64,000 nt of DNA from Algibacter sp. L1A34 (GTDB lineage: Bacteria; Bacteroidota; Bacteroidia; Flavobacteriales; Flavobacteriaceae), in contig NZ_CP047029.1 in the NCBI RefSeq assembly GCF_009796805.1, positions 4,416,001-4,480,000 on the forward strand, read 5' to 3'. Below the pieces are notes generated by a model. It was not told where the DNA came from. It saw only the letters and a program-made list of their open reading frames with translations, and did no database searches. Shown here one piece after another: positions 8,528 through 19,200 of this stretch (position 1 is the first letter of the stretch; each line of letters begins with the position of its first letter). A program made the translations under genes and the position numbers.

Positions 8528-8566
8528 CAAAACTAGTAAATTAAAATTTATATTCCAAGGAATATA
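8528..8566 (-). promoter_or_regulatory. Promoter and probable MarR operator of the redox operon
   Basis: On the minus strand TAGTTTTG (8535 down to 8528) fits the -7 consensus. A TTG 20 bases upstream (8558 down to 8556) fits the -33 element. The -33 element sits in the centre of a perfect inverted repeat TATATTCC-AA-GGAATATA (8549-8566). A repressor bound there would block the promoter; the operon's own MarR protein is the obvious candidate. Confidence 0.65.
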
Positions 8567-8649
8567 TTTCCATGGTTTGTATTTTAACAAAATATTCGCT
8601 TTATAATTGATTTTTGGTTTTGTAAATTCGTGCAAATAAAATTTCGATA

Positions 8650-10278
8650 ATGGACATCAACTTCAATAAAAACGAAGATCATAACAAACTCTTACTTTCC
8701 GAATTAAAAAAACGCCTTGTTAAAGTAAAATTAGGTGGCGGAAAAAGTCGTATTGAAAAACTGCACGCCAAAGGTAAAATGACGGCTAGAGAACGTATTG
8801 ATTATCTATTAGATTCTAAAAAGAAATCGATTGAAATTGCTGCTTTTGCAGGTGAAGAGATGTATGCTGAACACGGTGGATGTCCTTCTGGAGGCGTAGT
8901 TGTAAAAATAGGCTATATAAAAAATAAACAATGTATTGTTGTTGCAAATGATGCTACGGTAAAGGCTGGTGCATGGTTTCCCATTACTGGGAAGAAAAAC
9001 TTGCGTGCCCAAGAAATTGCTATTGAAAATAGACTACCTATTATCTATCTGGTAGATTCTGCTGGCGTGTATTTGCCTTTACAAGACGAAATTTTTCCTG
9101 ATAAAGAACATTTTGGACGTATTTTTAGAAACAACGCCATAATGAGTAGCATGGGCATTACCCAAATTGCGGCTGTTATGGGAAGTTGTGTTGCTGGTGG
9201 TGCTTATTTGCCAATTATGAGCGATGAAGCTTTAATTGTAGACAAAACAGGAAGTATCTTTCTTGCCGGAAGCTATTTAGTGAAAGCGGCTATAGGAGAA
9301 AGTATAGATAACGAAACTTTAGGAGGAGCCACAACGCATTGCGAAATATCGGGTGTTACCGATTATAAAGCCAAAAATGATGCCGACGCTTTAAATACTA
9401 TTAAAAATATTATTGATAAAATTGGTGATTTTGATAAAGCGGGATATAACCGTAGTGAAGCTAAAAAGCCAAAAGAAAATCCTGAAGATATTTACGGGAT
9501 TTTACCAAAAAGTCGTGCAGATCAATACGATATGTACGAAATTATTAAGCGTGTAGTCGATAACTCGGAATTTGATGAATATAAAGCTGGTTATGGAAAA
9601 ACTATTATAACTTGTTATGCTAGAATTGACGGTTGGGCAGTTGGTATTGTTGCCAACCAACGTAAATTAGTTAAAACTGCTAGCGGAGAAATGCAGTTTG
9701 GAGGTGTTATTTATAATGATAGTGCAGATAAAGCCACACGATTTATTGCCAATTGTAACCAAAAGAAAATTCCTTTGGTGTTTTTACAAGATGTTACTGG
9801 TTTTATGGTAGGAAGTAAAAGCGAGCATGGAGGTATTATTAAAGATGGTGCCAAAATGGTAAATGCTGTAAGTAATTCTGTAGTACCAAAATTTACTATT
9901 ATTATAGGAAATAGCTACGGAGCTGGGAATTATGCCATGTGCGGAAAAGCATACGACCCTAGATTAATTGTAGCTTGGCCAAGTGCTGAACTTGCCGTTA
10001 TGAGTGGGAATTCTGCTGCGAAAGTGCTACTTCAAATAGAAAAAGCATCTTTACTAAAAAAAGGAGAAGAAATTACACCGGAAAAAGAAGCTGAACTTTT
10101 TAATAAAATTAAAGATCGATACGATAACCAAGTATCTCCTTATTATGCGGCAGCGCGTATTTGGACCGATGCTATTATAAACCCTTTAGATACCAGAACA
10201 TGGATAAGTATGGGTATTGAAGCAGCGAACCACGCTCCTATTGAAAAACCTTTTAATTTAGGATTATTACAAGTATAA
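8650..10278 (+). CDS. Acyl-CoA carboxylase carboxyltransferase (beta) subunit, methylcrotonyl- or propionyl-CoA type
   Basis: 542 residues, the usual length for biotin-dependent acyl-CoA carboxylase beta chains (two crotonase-like halves). The N-terminal half has 'KMTARERIDYLLD', 'GGCPSGGVVVKIGYI' and 'MGSCVAGGAYLPIMSDEALIV', which forms one oxyanion site. The C-terminal half has 'LQDVTGFMVG' and 'IIGNSYGAGNYAMCGKAYDP', the second. It transfers a carboxyl group from carboxybiotin to an acyl-CoA. The pattern 'GGACLPLQ'-like plus 'NNAIMSSMGITQIA' looks closer to methylcrotonyl-CoA carboxylase (leucine breakdown) than to propionyl-CoA carboxylase, but substrate is not certain. The biotin-carrying alpha subunit is not in the window. 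It has its own terminator. Confidence 0.88.
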   Translation: MDINFNKNEDHNKLLLSELKKRLVKVKLGGGKSRIEKLHAKGKMTARERIDYLLDSKKKSIEIAAFAGEEMYAEHGGCPSGGVVVKIGYIKNKQCIVVANDATVKAGAWFPITGKKNLRAQEIAIENRLPIIYLVDSAGVYLPLQDEIFPDKEHFGRIFRNNAIMSSMGITQIAAVMGSCVAGGAYLPIMSDEALIVDKTGSIFLAGSYLVKAAIGESIDNETLGGATTHCEISGVTDYKAKNDADALNTIKNIIDKIGDFDKAGYNRSEAKKPKENPEDIYGILPKSRADQYDMYEIIKRVVDNSEFDEYKAGYGKTIITCYARIDGWAVGIVANQRKLVKTASGEMQFGGVIYNDSADKATRFIANCNQKKIPLVFLQDVTGFMVGSKSEHGGIIKDGAKMVNAVSNSVVPKFTIIIGNSYGAGNYAMCGKAYDPRLIVAWPSAELAVMSGNSAAKVLLQIEKASLLKKGEEITPEKEAELFNKIKDRYDNQVSPYYAAARIWTDAIINPLDTRTWISMGIEAANHAPIEKPFNLGLLQV

Positions 10279-10280
10279 AA

Positions 10281-10311
10281 AAGAGCGACTTAACAGTCGC
10301 TCTTTTTTTAA
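10281..10311. terminator. Bidirectional terminator
   Basis: GAGCGACT and AGTCGCTC pair around TAAC (10283-10302) and a run of seven T follows. The genes on either side converge on it. Confidence 0.9.
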
Positions 10312-10350
10312 ATTATTTTTTAGAAAATATTCCGAAGTAAAAACCTCAAC

Positions 10351-12147
10351 TTATTCAGAATACATTTTATCAATAAGTTCTTTGTATTTTTTCAGAATTA
10401 CTTTTCGTTTTAATTTTAAAGTGGCCGTAATCTCTCCTGCTTCAATACTAAACTCTTTTGGTAATAGAGTAAATTTCTTAATTTTTTCAAACTTTGAAAA
10501 CTCTTTTTGCAACTCCTCAAAACGCTTTTCAAACATATCTTTAATTTGATTATTACTAATCAAATCTTCTATATCTTTAAAACTAATTTTATGCTCTTCA
10601 GCATATTTTTTAATATTCTCAAAACTGGGCACAGCCAAAGCGGTTACATATTTTTGTTGATCTCCTATTACTGCAATTTGCTCAATAAAAGAATCACCAA
10701 TTAATGCTGTTTCTAGCTTTTGAGGAGCAATATATTTTCCTCCCGAAGTTTTCATTAAATCTTTAATTCTATCCGTAATAACTAAGTTTCCATATTTGTC
10801 AATTTTTCCTGCATCACCAGTTTTAAACCAACCATTTTCAAAAACTTCCGCAGTTGCCTCAGGTTTTTTGTAGTAACCTCTCATAACTCCTGGTCCTTTC
10901 ACTAAAATCTCATTATTAGCACCAATTTTAATTTCAGATCCTGTAATTGTTTTTCCTGCAGAATTAAATTCAAAAAATTGATTTCCAAACAAAGAAACCG
11001 TAGCAGTTGTTTCTGTTAAACCATAACCACATTTAATATTTAACCCAAATGAATGAAAAAACGAAACCATATCCGGTACTAAAGGAGCACCTCCACAAGG
11101 CATAAATTTTATATTTCCACCAAAGACATCCCGTAATTTACTAAGCACCAATTTATCTGCTATTTTATATTTTAGCTTTAGCTTTAAAGGCACTTTTTTA
11201 TTAAGACGATGATACTTGTTATGGTATGCATTTCCAATTCCCAAAGCCCAACTTGCTAGTTTCATTTTAGTTGGAGAAGCTTCTTTTCTTTTTTCTTGAA
11301 TAGCCGTGAAAATTTTTTCAAAAATTCGTGGTACCGTGCACATTAAAGTTGGTTTAACTTCTTTTAAAACCTCAGCAATTTTTTTTGGATCTTGGTTAAA
11401 ATAAACTTGAATACCCTGTTGCAAACAGAAGAATACCCAACTGCGCTCGTAAATATGACTTAATGGTAAGAAACTTAAAGAAACATCGTTTTCATCAACA
11501 TCTAATTCTGCTTCGTGTACTTTTAAAGACGATGCAAAATTATTATGGTCTAACATAACGCCTTTTGGTTCTCCTGTTGTTCCAGAAGTGTAAATTATAC
11601 TTGCTAAATCATTTAATTCAGATTCAAAATGTCGCTTTTCTAATTCTGTTTCAATACTTTTTGGAAATTCAGCATTTATAAAATCGGTAAAATAAACGGC
11701 ATTTCTATGATTTCTTAAATCAACCGTTTTAGTTAAAACAACTATTAACTTCAGATATTTATTATCCTCTGAAATATTTTCGACTTTGTCAAATTCTTCT
11801 TGATCACCAACAAACAACACGCTAATTTCAGCATCGTTTACAACATATTCTACTTCCTTTTTAGAGTTGGTTGCATAAATTGGAATACTTACGGCTCTTA
11901 CCCCCATAATTCCAAGGTCTGTAATAATCCACTCTGTCATATTTTGAGCAAAAACACCAATATTATCTTGCTCTTTTATTCCGAAATTAATTAAAGCCTT
12001 CGAAACTTGTTGGATTTGACGGTAAAAAGAATCCCAAGAAATTCCTTTCCAACTTTGTGAAGCTTCATCTTTATAAAAAATAGCCTCCTTAGTTGTAAAT
12101 CGCTTCGTGTTATCCTTAATTACTTCTAATAAATGTTTGTAATTCAT
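10351..12147 (-). CDS. Long-chain fatty acid-CoA ligase (AMP-forming)
   Basis: About 598 residues from ATG 12145-12147 ('MNYKHLLEVIKDNTKRFTT'). The frame continues upstream to 12273, but the extra 42 residues are not family-like, and a -7 promoter box lies within them. Motifs: the P-loop 'IIYTSGTTGEPKGVMLDH', the A4/A5 region 'GYGLTETTATVSLF', A7/A8 'GWFKTGDAGKIDKYGNLVITDRIKD' and the catalytic Lys region near the C-terminus. It activates long-chain fatty acids to acyl-CoA through an acyl-AMP, at the inner membrane face. The layout matches the Bacteroidota ligases of FadD15/FACS type. It is monocistronic. Confidence 0.9.
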   Translation of the reverse strand: MNYKHLLEVIKDNTKRFTTKEAIFYKDEASQSWKGISWDSFYRQIQQVSKALINFGIKEQDNIGVFAQNMTEWIITDLGIMGVRAVSIPIYATNSKKEVEYVVNDAEISVLFVGDQEEFDKVENISEDNKYLKLIVVLTKTVDLRNHRNAVYFTDFINAEFPKSIETELEKRHFESELNDLASIIYTSGTTGEPKGVMLDHNNFASSLKVHEAELDVDENDVSLSFLPLSHIYERSWVFFCLQQGIQVYFNQDPKKIAEVLKEVKPTLMCTVPRIFEKIFTAIQEKRKEASPTKMKLASWALGIGNAYHNKYHRLNKKVPLKLKLKYKIADKLVLSKLRDVFGGNIKFMPCGGAPLVPDMVSFFHSFGLNIKCGYGLTETTATVSLFGNQFFEFNSAGKTITGSEIKIGANNEILVKGPGVMRGYYKKPEATAEVFENGWFKTGDAGKIDKYGNLVITDRIKDLMKTSGGKYIAPQKLETALIGDSFIEQIAVIGDQQKYVTALAVPSFENIKKYAEEHKISFKDIEDLISNNQIKDMFEKRFEELQKEFSKFEKIKKFTLLPKEFSIEAGEITATLKLKRKVILKKYKELIDKMYSE

Positions 12148-12188
12148 AATTAATGTTTCGATTATTTTCAAAACTTTTTTGTAACCTT

Positions 12189-12196
12189 CAAATTTA
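12189..12196 (-). promoter_or_regulatory. -7 element of the acyl-CoA ligase gene
   Basis: CAAATTTA on the plus strand is TAAATTTG on the coding strand and fits TAnnTTTG. It lies 42 bases before the ATG at 12147 and inside the unused upstream frame, which supports the shorter protein. Confidence 0.45.
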
Positions 12197-12296
12197 CGAA
12201 TAATTAGATGACTTAAACATAAATTACTATTTTGATTGTCACTATTAGATATAATACCTATAACCTTCAACATATCATTTTTGGAAGCACTTCTCT

Positions 12297-12500
12297 TTAA
12301 AGGTTTTGATATGAATTAACTAATCTTATAAATCCTAATCTATAACCACCTTTATCATCTCCTCTACCTGCCTCTACTAGTTTAACCACCTCTTCTAAAC
12401 TGGTTTTATTTGAGTATTTAGAAACTCTTAACCTATAAGCCTTGTACTTTAGTTGAGTTAAATTCTAATTGTGGTTTCAAATTTTTAGCTATTGTAAAGC
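12297..12500 (-). pseudogene. Remnant of an unidentified gene
   Basis: On the minus strand two adjoining frames read like one protein with a frameshift. First comes '...TIAKNLKPQLEFNSTKVQG', then in another frame 'YRLRVSKYSNKTSLEEVV' and on to 'GGYRLGFIRLVNSYQNL' with a stop near 12298. The amino-acid composition is protein-like, but there is no start codon and no full-length frame. I do not recognise the parent family. It is a gene end left after decay or insertion. Confidence 0.4.
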
Positions 12501-12593
12501 ATATCTCTTAACGAACATGAACAGCATTTTTTCACTGAATTCAGGGTGAAAAAGCTAACTAAAAAACAAGAAATTTGCATGATATAAATAAAT

Positions 12594-13180
12594 ATGACAT
12601 CAAAAAAAATATTCTTATTAGAAGGATTAGAATTAATGAATGCCTTTATAACTTATTTTAAACCTTGGGCTTTAACCCCTTCGCCTATTCAAGTACCTTT
12701 TAAGATAATCACTTTACAATACCAGAATCATATAAAACGGTAGTTCAAATGCATAACACAATACTATTTGGTGTTGGAGCACCTGACTATATAGAATTTA
12801 ATGGGTATGATGGTGAATCTCCTTCTTCTGATGAATTTATGTTGGAAGAACTTAAAGGTGATAAGGGAATACATCAAAGGTTTTGTGATGTTGGTCAAAA
12901 TTGGATTATATGAGATCATCAACGAAAAAATACTTTAAGAGAACCTGTTATTGTAATTGCTGACCATGGTTTAACCGTTGAAGATATCGATGATTTCCCA
13001 GGACAAGATGAAATAGCTTTCGGTATAGGAGGACTTTTTTTAAAATTGATGAGCCAATTTATATTAAACAACACAGATTACGTATGAGATATAATAATTT
13101 TAAAATCACCAATAGATGAGGCTTCCTTTTTAACCAATTTAGCTCACTTAATCGAAACAAAACAACACTTTAACCGGTAA
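12594..13180 (+). pseudogene. Decayed gene, possibly SMI1/KNR4-like
   Basis: ATG at 12594 opens 'MTSKKIFLLEGLELMNAFI'. After about 40 codons the protein-like reading moves to another frame: 'DNHFTIPESYKTVVQMHN', then 'GVGAPDYIEFNGYDGES', 'EPVIVIADHGLTVEDIDD' and finally 'DEASFLTNLAHLIETKQH', ending at TAA 13178-13180. In this frame TGA codons interrupt at 12911-12913 and 13085-13087. Near 13044, at a run of seven T, the reading improves after another shift. So at least two frameshifts and one or two stops are present. The 'IPESYK' start of the second part faintly recalls SMI1/KNR4 immunity-type proteins; that is weak. Confidence 0.55.
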
Positions 13181-13212
13181 AAGTTAAATTTTAACAGTAT
13201 TTTAGCCGCATA

Positions 13213-13220
13213 TATCTTTA
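13213..13220 (+). promoter_or_regulatory. Possible -7 element of the giant surface-protein gene
   Basis: TATCTTTA differs from TAnnTTTG only in the last base and lies 10 bases before the ATG at 13231. No -33 element is clear. The preceding DNA is a pseudogene. Confidence 0.3.
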
Positions 13221-13230
13221 AATCCCTAAT

Positions 13231-16200
13231 ATGAAATATATAATTAACCTACTCTTTCTATTTTTAAGTCTCACTTCATTTTCACAAACGGAATTCTCAT
13301 CTCTTTGGAATACTTCGAATATAGACACAGGGACTTCTGCTATTAATGAAATTGCAATACCAACAAACCCAAGTTACACCTATAATTACAACGTAGATTG
13401 GGGAGATGGACAGACTGACGCGGGAGTTACTGGAGATATTACCCATACCTATGCTACTCCAAATACCTACACAATAACTATTGACGGTACTTTTCCTTCT
13501 ATATATTTTAATAATCAAGGTGATAAATTAAAAATTATAGAGATTCTAAATTGGGGTAACACCCAATGGCAAACTATGGAAAACGCTTTTTATGGTTGTG
13601 AAAATTTAAATTTTGATGCCATAGATTCTCCTGACTTATCACAAGTGACTTCTCTTAAAAACATGTTTAAAGCTGCCACATCTTTTAACGGTATTATCAA
13701 TAATTGGGACATCAGTACTATTACGAATATTTCAGGTTTGTTTTACGGAACAGATATCTTTAATAGACCTCTAGATCTATGGAATACAGGAAATGTAACA
13801 GATATGTCTGAAACATTCTATCGTGCGTCAAATTTTAACGAACCCTTAGACAATTGGAATACGGCACAGGTAACAAACATGACCAAAATGTTTTATTCTG
13901 CTTTTACGTTTAATCAAAATATAAATGGTTGGGATGTTAGTAGAGTCACGGATATGTCTTACATGTTTTATGGTACTATTTACAACCAACCTTTAAACAA
14001 CTGGATAGTAAACAATGTTACTAATATGTATTACATGTTCTACTCATCAGATTTTAATTTACCCTTAAATAACTGGACTGTTGATAATGTTACCAATATG
14101 TCTAGAATGTTCGGACAATCGGAGTTTAATCAACCTATAGAGATTTGGAATGTTAGTAATGTTACCGACATGTCTTACATGTTTTATAGGCATAGAACCT
14201 TTGACCAACCTTTAAACGAATGGGATGTTAGCAATGTTACTAATATGACGAGTATGTTTGATGGATATAGCTGGGGTGGTAAATTCAACCAACCATTAAA
14301 CAATTGGGTCGTTAACAATGTAACAAACATGAGTTTCATGTTTAGAGATAACAGATATTTTAATCAACCTTTAAATAATTGGATTGTTAGTGCGGTTACA
14401 GACATGGAATCGATGTTTGAAGATACCGAAATCTTTAATCAGGATATTACAGGTTGGGATGTTAGTAATGTTATTGACATGAGTTCTATGTTTGAAGATG
14501 CCGATGCTTTTAACCAAGCTATTGCTAGCTGGGATGTTAGTAATGTTACCAATATGAGCTCTATGTTTTATTTAACTGACACGTTTAATCAGCCTCTTGA
14601 AATTTGGGATGTTAGTAAAGTTAGAAACATGAGTTCTATGTTTAATCGAGCGCTAGCATTTAATCAAGCGTTAAATGGTTGGGAGACCTCGGCTGTAACC
14701 AACATGTCTTACATGTTTTATACTTATAACACTGTTACAGCATTTAACCAGCCTCTAAACAACTGGGATACTTCTGCCGTATCAAATATGTCTGCCATGT
14801 TTGGAAATGCGTCTACATTTAATCAAAGTTTAGGTTCTTGGAACATAAGTAACATATCAAATATGTCTGATATGTTAGACAACTCGGGGCTTTCTCAAAC
14901 TAATTATGATAATACATTAATAAGTTGGGAATCGCAATCTGTAAAAGATAATGTGACTCTTGGTGCTGCTGGATTAAATTATTGCGACAGTAGAGATCAA
15001 CGACAAAACCTAATAGATAATTCTAACTGGACAATCAACGATGACATTATTAACTGTTCGTTTGTGCTTTGCACCTCTTTGGTTTCTCCTGTTAATGGTG
15101 ATACTAACGTACCTTCTAACACTAATATAACTTGGGAAGCCGTACCTGGAGCTACAGGTTATAAAGTTAGTTATCGAATAGAAAACGGAGGTGCCATTAC
15201 CGCTACAGAAACCGATTTAGACGTGGGCTACGTTACTGGTTTGGACTTTACATCAGATCTAACTCCTGGCGACACTGTTTATGTAACCATTGTGCCTTAC
15301 AATACAACTGATGGTGATGCTACAGGGTGCACAGAGGAAAGTTTTACCGTTATATCTAATTGGGTAAACGATCCTACCGCTTTTAAACTTACGATTGACA
15401 CGAGCATAGCAGAAAGCTACACTAGTGCTGCAAATCAACTTGAAATAGATGCTAATTCTGGGTATCCAGATTATTTAACTTATAACTACTCTATAGATTG
15501 GGGAGACAATCAATTTAACAATAATGTTACAGGAGATATTACACATACTTACCTTGTTCCTGGTATTTATACTATCAGTATTATTGGAGATTATCCTGCT
15601 CACTATTACTCTTCTTATTTTTCTGACAGCAAGAAACTTCTATCGATAGACCAATGGGGAACCCAGCAATGGCAATCTATGAAGGATGCTTTCTACGGAT
15701 GTTCGAATATGGAATACAACGCCACAGATATACCAGATTTATCACAGGTAACAACCGCGTATCGTATGTTTGGATCAGCTAGTCTTTTTAATGGTGATAT
15801 AAACGATTGGGATGTTAGTAATATAGAAGACATGTCTAGTATGTTTCAAAGCGCAACTGTTTTTAACCAGCCTTTAAATGATTGGGATGTCTCTAGCGTC
15901 ACCAATATGCAGTATATGTTTTCTAGTACGAGAAATTTTGACCAACCACTAGACAACTGGATTACAAGTAATGTTACAAATATGCTCGGAATGTTTTCAT
16001 ATGCCAGTATATTTAATCAAAACATCAACAACTGGGATGTAGGTTCCGTAACTACCATGAGGCGCATGTTTGATAGAGCCAGTCTATTCAATCAACCGTT
16101 ACTCGGTTGGGATGTGTCATCTGTTAACTCCATGGAAGAAATGTTTAACGACGCAATCGCTTTTGATCAACCAATAGATAACTGGATTGTTAGCAACGTT

Positions 16201-19200
16201 ACCAACATGTCTTCTATGTTTGAAAACGCCACAGCATTCAATCAAAATATTAATAGCTGGATTGTAAGTGCCGTTACCGATATGAATTCTATGTTTAACA
16301 GTGCTACAAACTTTAACATGCCTTTAAATAATTGGGATGTGACTTCTGTAACCAACATGCAATCTATGTTTGAAAGTGCTGAAACGTTTAACCAAAATAT
16401 TAATACATGGAACGTAACCAATGTTATAAATATGGCGTCAACGTTTGAGAGTGCTAAAGCCTTTAACGAACCATTAAACGGTTGGGACGTTAACTCTGTA
16501 GTAGATATGACTTCTATGTTTGAAAGTGCTGAAGTCTTTAATCAGCCATTAAACATTTGGAATGTAAGTGCTGTTGCCAACATGACTTCTATGTTTGAAA
16601 AAGCTTTGGTTTTTAACCAAGACTTAAGTACTTGGAATGTTAGCTCTGTAACTTTGATGCCTTCTATGTTTGAAGATGCTAGAGCCTTTAACCAACCTAT
16701 TAACACTTGGAATGTTGCTTCTGTTACAACCATGGAAGAAATGTTTAAAAATGCTATTGTTTTTAATGAATCATTAGACAATTGGAACACAGGAGAAGTA
16801 TTAACCATGGAGGAAATGTTTAGTGGAGCAACTGCTTTTAATCAAAACATAGACAACTGGAATGTTTCCTTTGTAAAGACCATGGAAGCCATGTTTAAAA
16901 ATGCTTCAAGCTATAACCAAACCATGAATTCATGGAATGTTGCCTCTGTAACAACTATGGAAGAAATGTTTAGTGGGGCCACTGTATTCAACAAGATTAT
17001 TGATAGTTGGAATGTTAGAGCCGTTACTACCATGGAAGAAATGTTTTATAATGCTACCGCTTTTAATCAAACTATTAATAGCTGGCGAGTTTCAAATGTC
17101 TTAAATATGGACGCCATGTTTAGAAACGCCTCATCTTTCGATCAAGCGTTAGATCGTTGGGATATTGGAGAAACAAGTATGCGTTATATGTTTAGCAATG
17201 CTGCGGCTTTAAACCAAGAGTTTAGTACTTGGGATGTTAGTCGTGTTACTAACATGCAATATATGTTAGATAATACAGCATTAACTAGAGAAAACTATGA
17301 TGCAACTTTAGTAGCTTGGTCTAAGCTAGTCTTAATTACTAACATAAACCTTGGAGCTCAAAGCTTACTTTATTGTGACGCCCTGGAAGAAAGACAATCC
17401 ATGATCGATACTTATGGTTGGACATTTACAGGTGATATTTTAGACTGCCCGATTCCTGCTTGTACCCAACTTATTTCTCCTGCAAATGGAGATACAGATG
17501 TACCTGTTAATACAAACCTTACTTGGGAACCTACTCTTTATGCCAGAGGGTATAAACTAACGGTTATAACTCAACCCGGAAACGTTTTATTAGTAAATAA
17601 CGAAACAGTAACAGATCCATCGTATCAATTTTTATTAGATTTTTCAGGAAATGAAATTGTAGAAGTTACTATTACTCCTTTTAATGATGAAGGAGAACCA
17701 ACAGGGTGTACCATGGAAAGTTTTACTATTACCAACAATAGTGTTCCAACAGTTCCTGAATGTACTTCTTTAACAACGCCTTTAGATGAAACTATAGATA
17801 TTTCTGTAGAAAGCAGCTTAGAGTGGACGCCAATTGCGAATGCAGATGGATATAGAATTACAGCAGGAACAACTTCAGGTGCTACCGATATACTAAATGA
17901 TATTGATGTAGCCAATGTAACGGTTTACGATTTACCTTCAGACCTACCTGAAAACACTAAAATTTATATCAAAATAACGCCTTATAATGCCACTGGAGAT
18001 GCAACAACCTGTTCCGAAGAAAGTTTCACTACAGAAATTATCCCTGTTGCTCCAACGTGTACAAACTTAACATCTCCTTTAGATGGAGCTACAGATGTTC
18101 CAACAGATACAGATATTAGTTGGAACGCTACACCAAATACAACAGGATACCTACTTTCTGTAGGTACTACAGGAGGAGGAATTGAAGTTCTTAATAATAT
18201 TGACGTAGGTAATGTAACAACTTATGATCTTCCTGATAATCTAAATGCTAATCGATTAATTTTTGTAAACATTACGCCTTATAATGAAGTTGGCGACGCA
18301 ACAAGTTGTAACGAAGAAAGTTTTAGAACAGGATCTTTTGCAAGCACAGATACTCAAACATGCACAAGCCTTACAAGTCCACTAAACAACGCAACAGATA
18401 TTTCTATATCAACAAATTTAACTTGGGCTAGTAATGCAACAGTTAATGGTTATAAAATATCTATAGGCACCACAACAGGAGCAACAGATATTCTTACTCT
18501 AACAGATGTAGGCAATATAACAACCTACGATTTAGTAACAGACTTACCTGAAACTACTACTATTTTTGTTACTATAATTCCATACGGCGATATAGGTGAT
18601 GCTACTGGATGCACAGAAGAATCTTTTACTACAGAAACCTTACCAACGGCTCCTAATTGTACAACACTTAATAATCCGTTAAACAATGATACAGATGTAG
18701 ATATTACTACGGATTTAAGTTGGATAGCTGCAGCAGATACCGCTGGATATATTATTTCCGTGGGGACAACCTCAGGTGCTACAGATATTTTAGATAACGA
18801 AGATGTTGGAAATATAACAACTTACAACTTAACTTCAGATTTACCTGAAACAGAAACTATATTTGTAACCATTACACCATACAACGCGGTAGGCAATGCC
18901 ACAGGATGCACTGAGGAATCGTTTGTTACAGAAACCTTACCAACGACCCCTAATTGCACAACACTTAATAATCCGTTAAACAATGATACAGATGTAGATA
19001 TTACTACAGATTTAAGTTGGATAGCTACAACAGATACCGCTGGATATATTATTTCCGTGGGAACAACTTCAGGCGCTACCGATATTTTAGATAACGAAGA
19101 TGTTGGAAATGTAACAACTTACAACTTAACTTCAGATTTACCTGAAACAGAAACTATATTTGTAACCATTACACCATACAACGCGGTAGGCAATGCCACA

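Noticed and set aside
12594-13180. In-frame TGA codons as recoding (Trp or selenocysteine)
   Set aside because: Frameshifts occur in the same stretch and no SECIS-like hairpin was seen, so decay is simpler.
12297-13180. Insertion sequence or prophage remnant
   Set aside because: No transposase or integrase motif, terminal repeats or target duplication could be seen.
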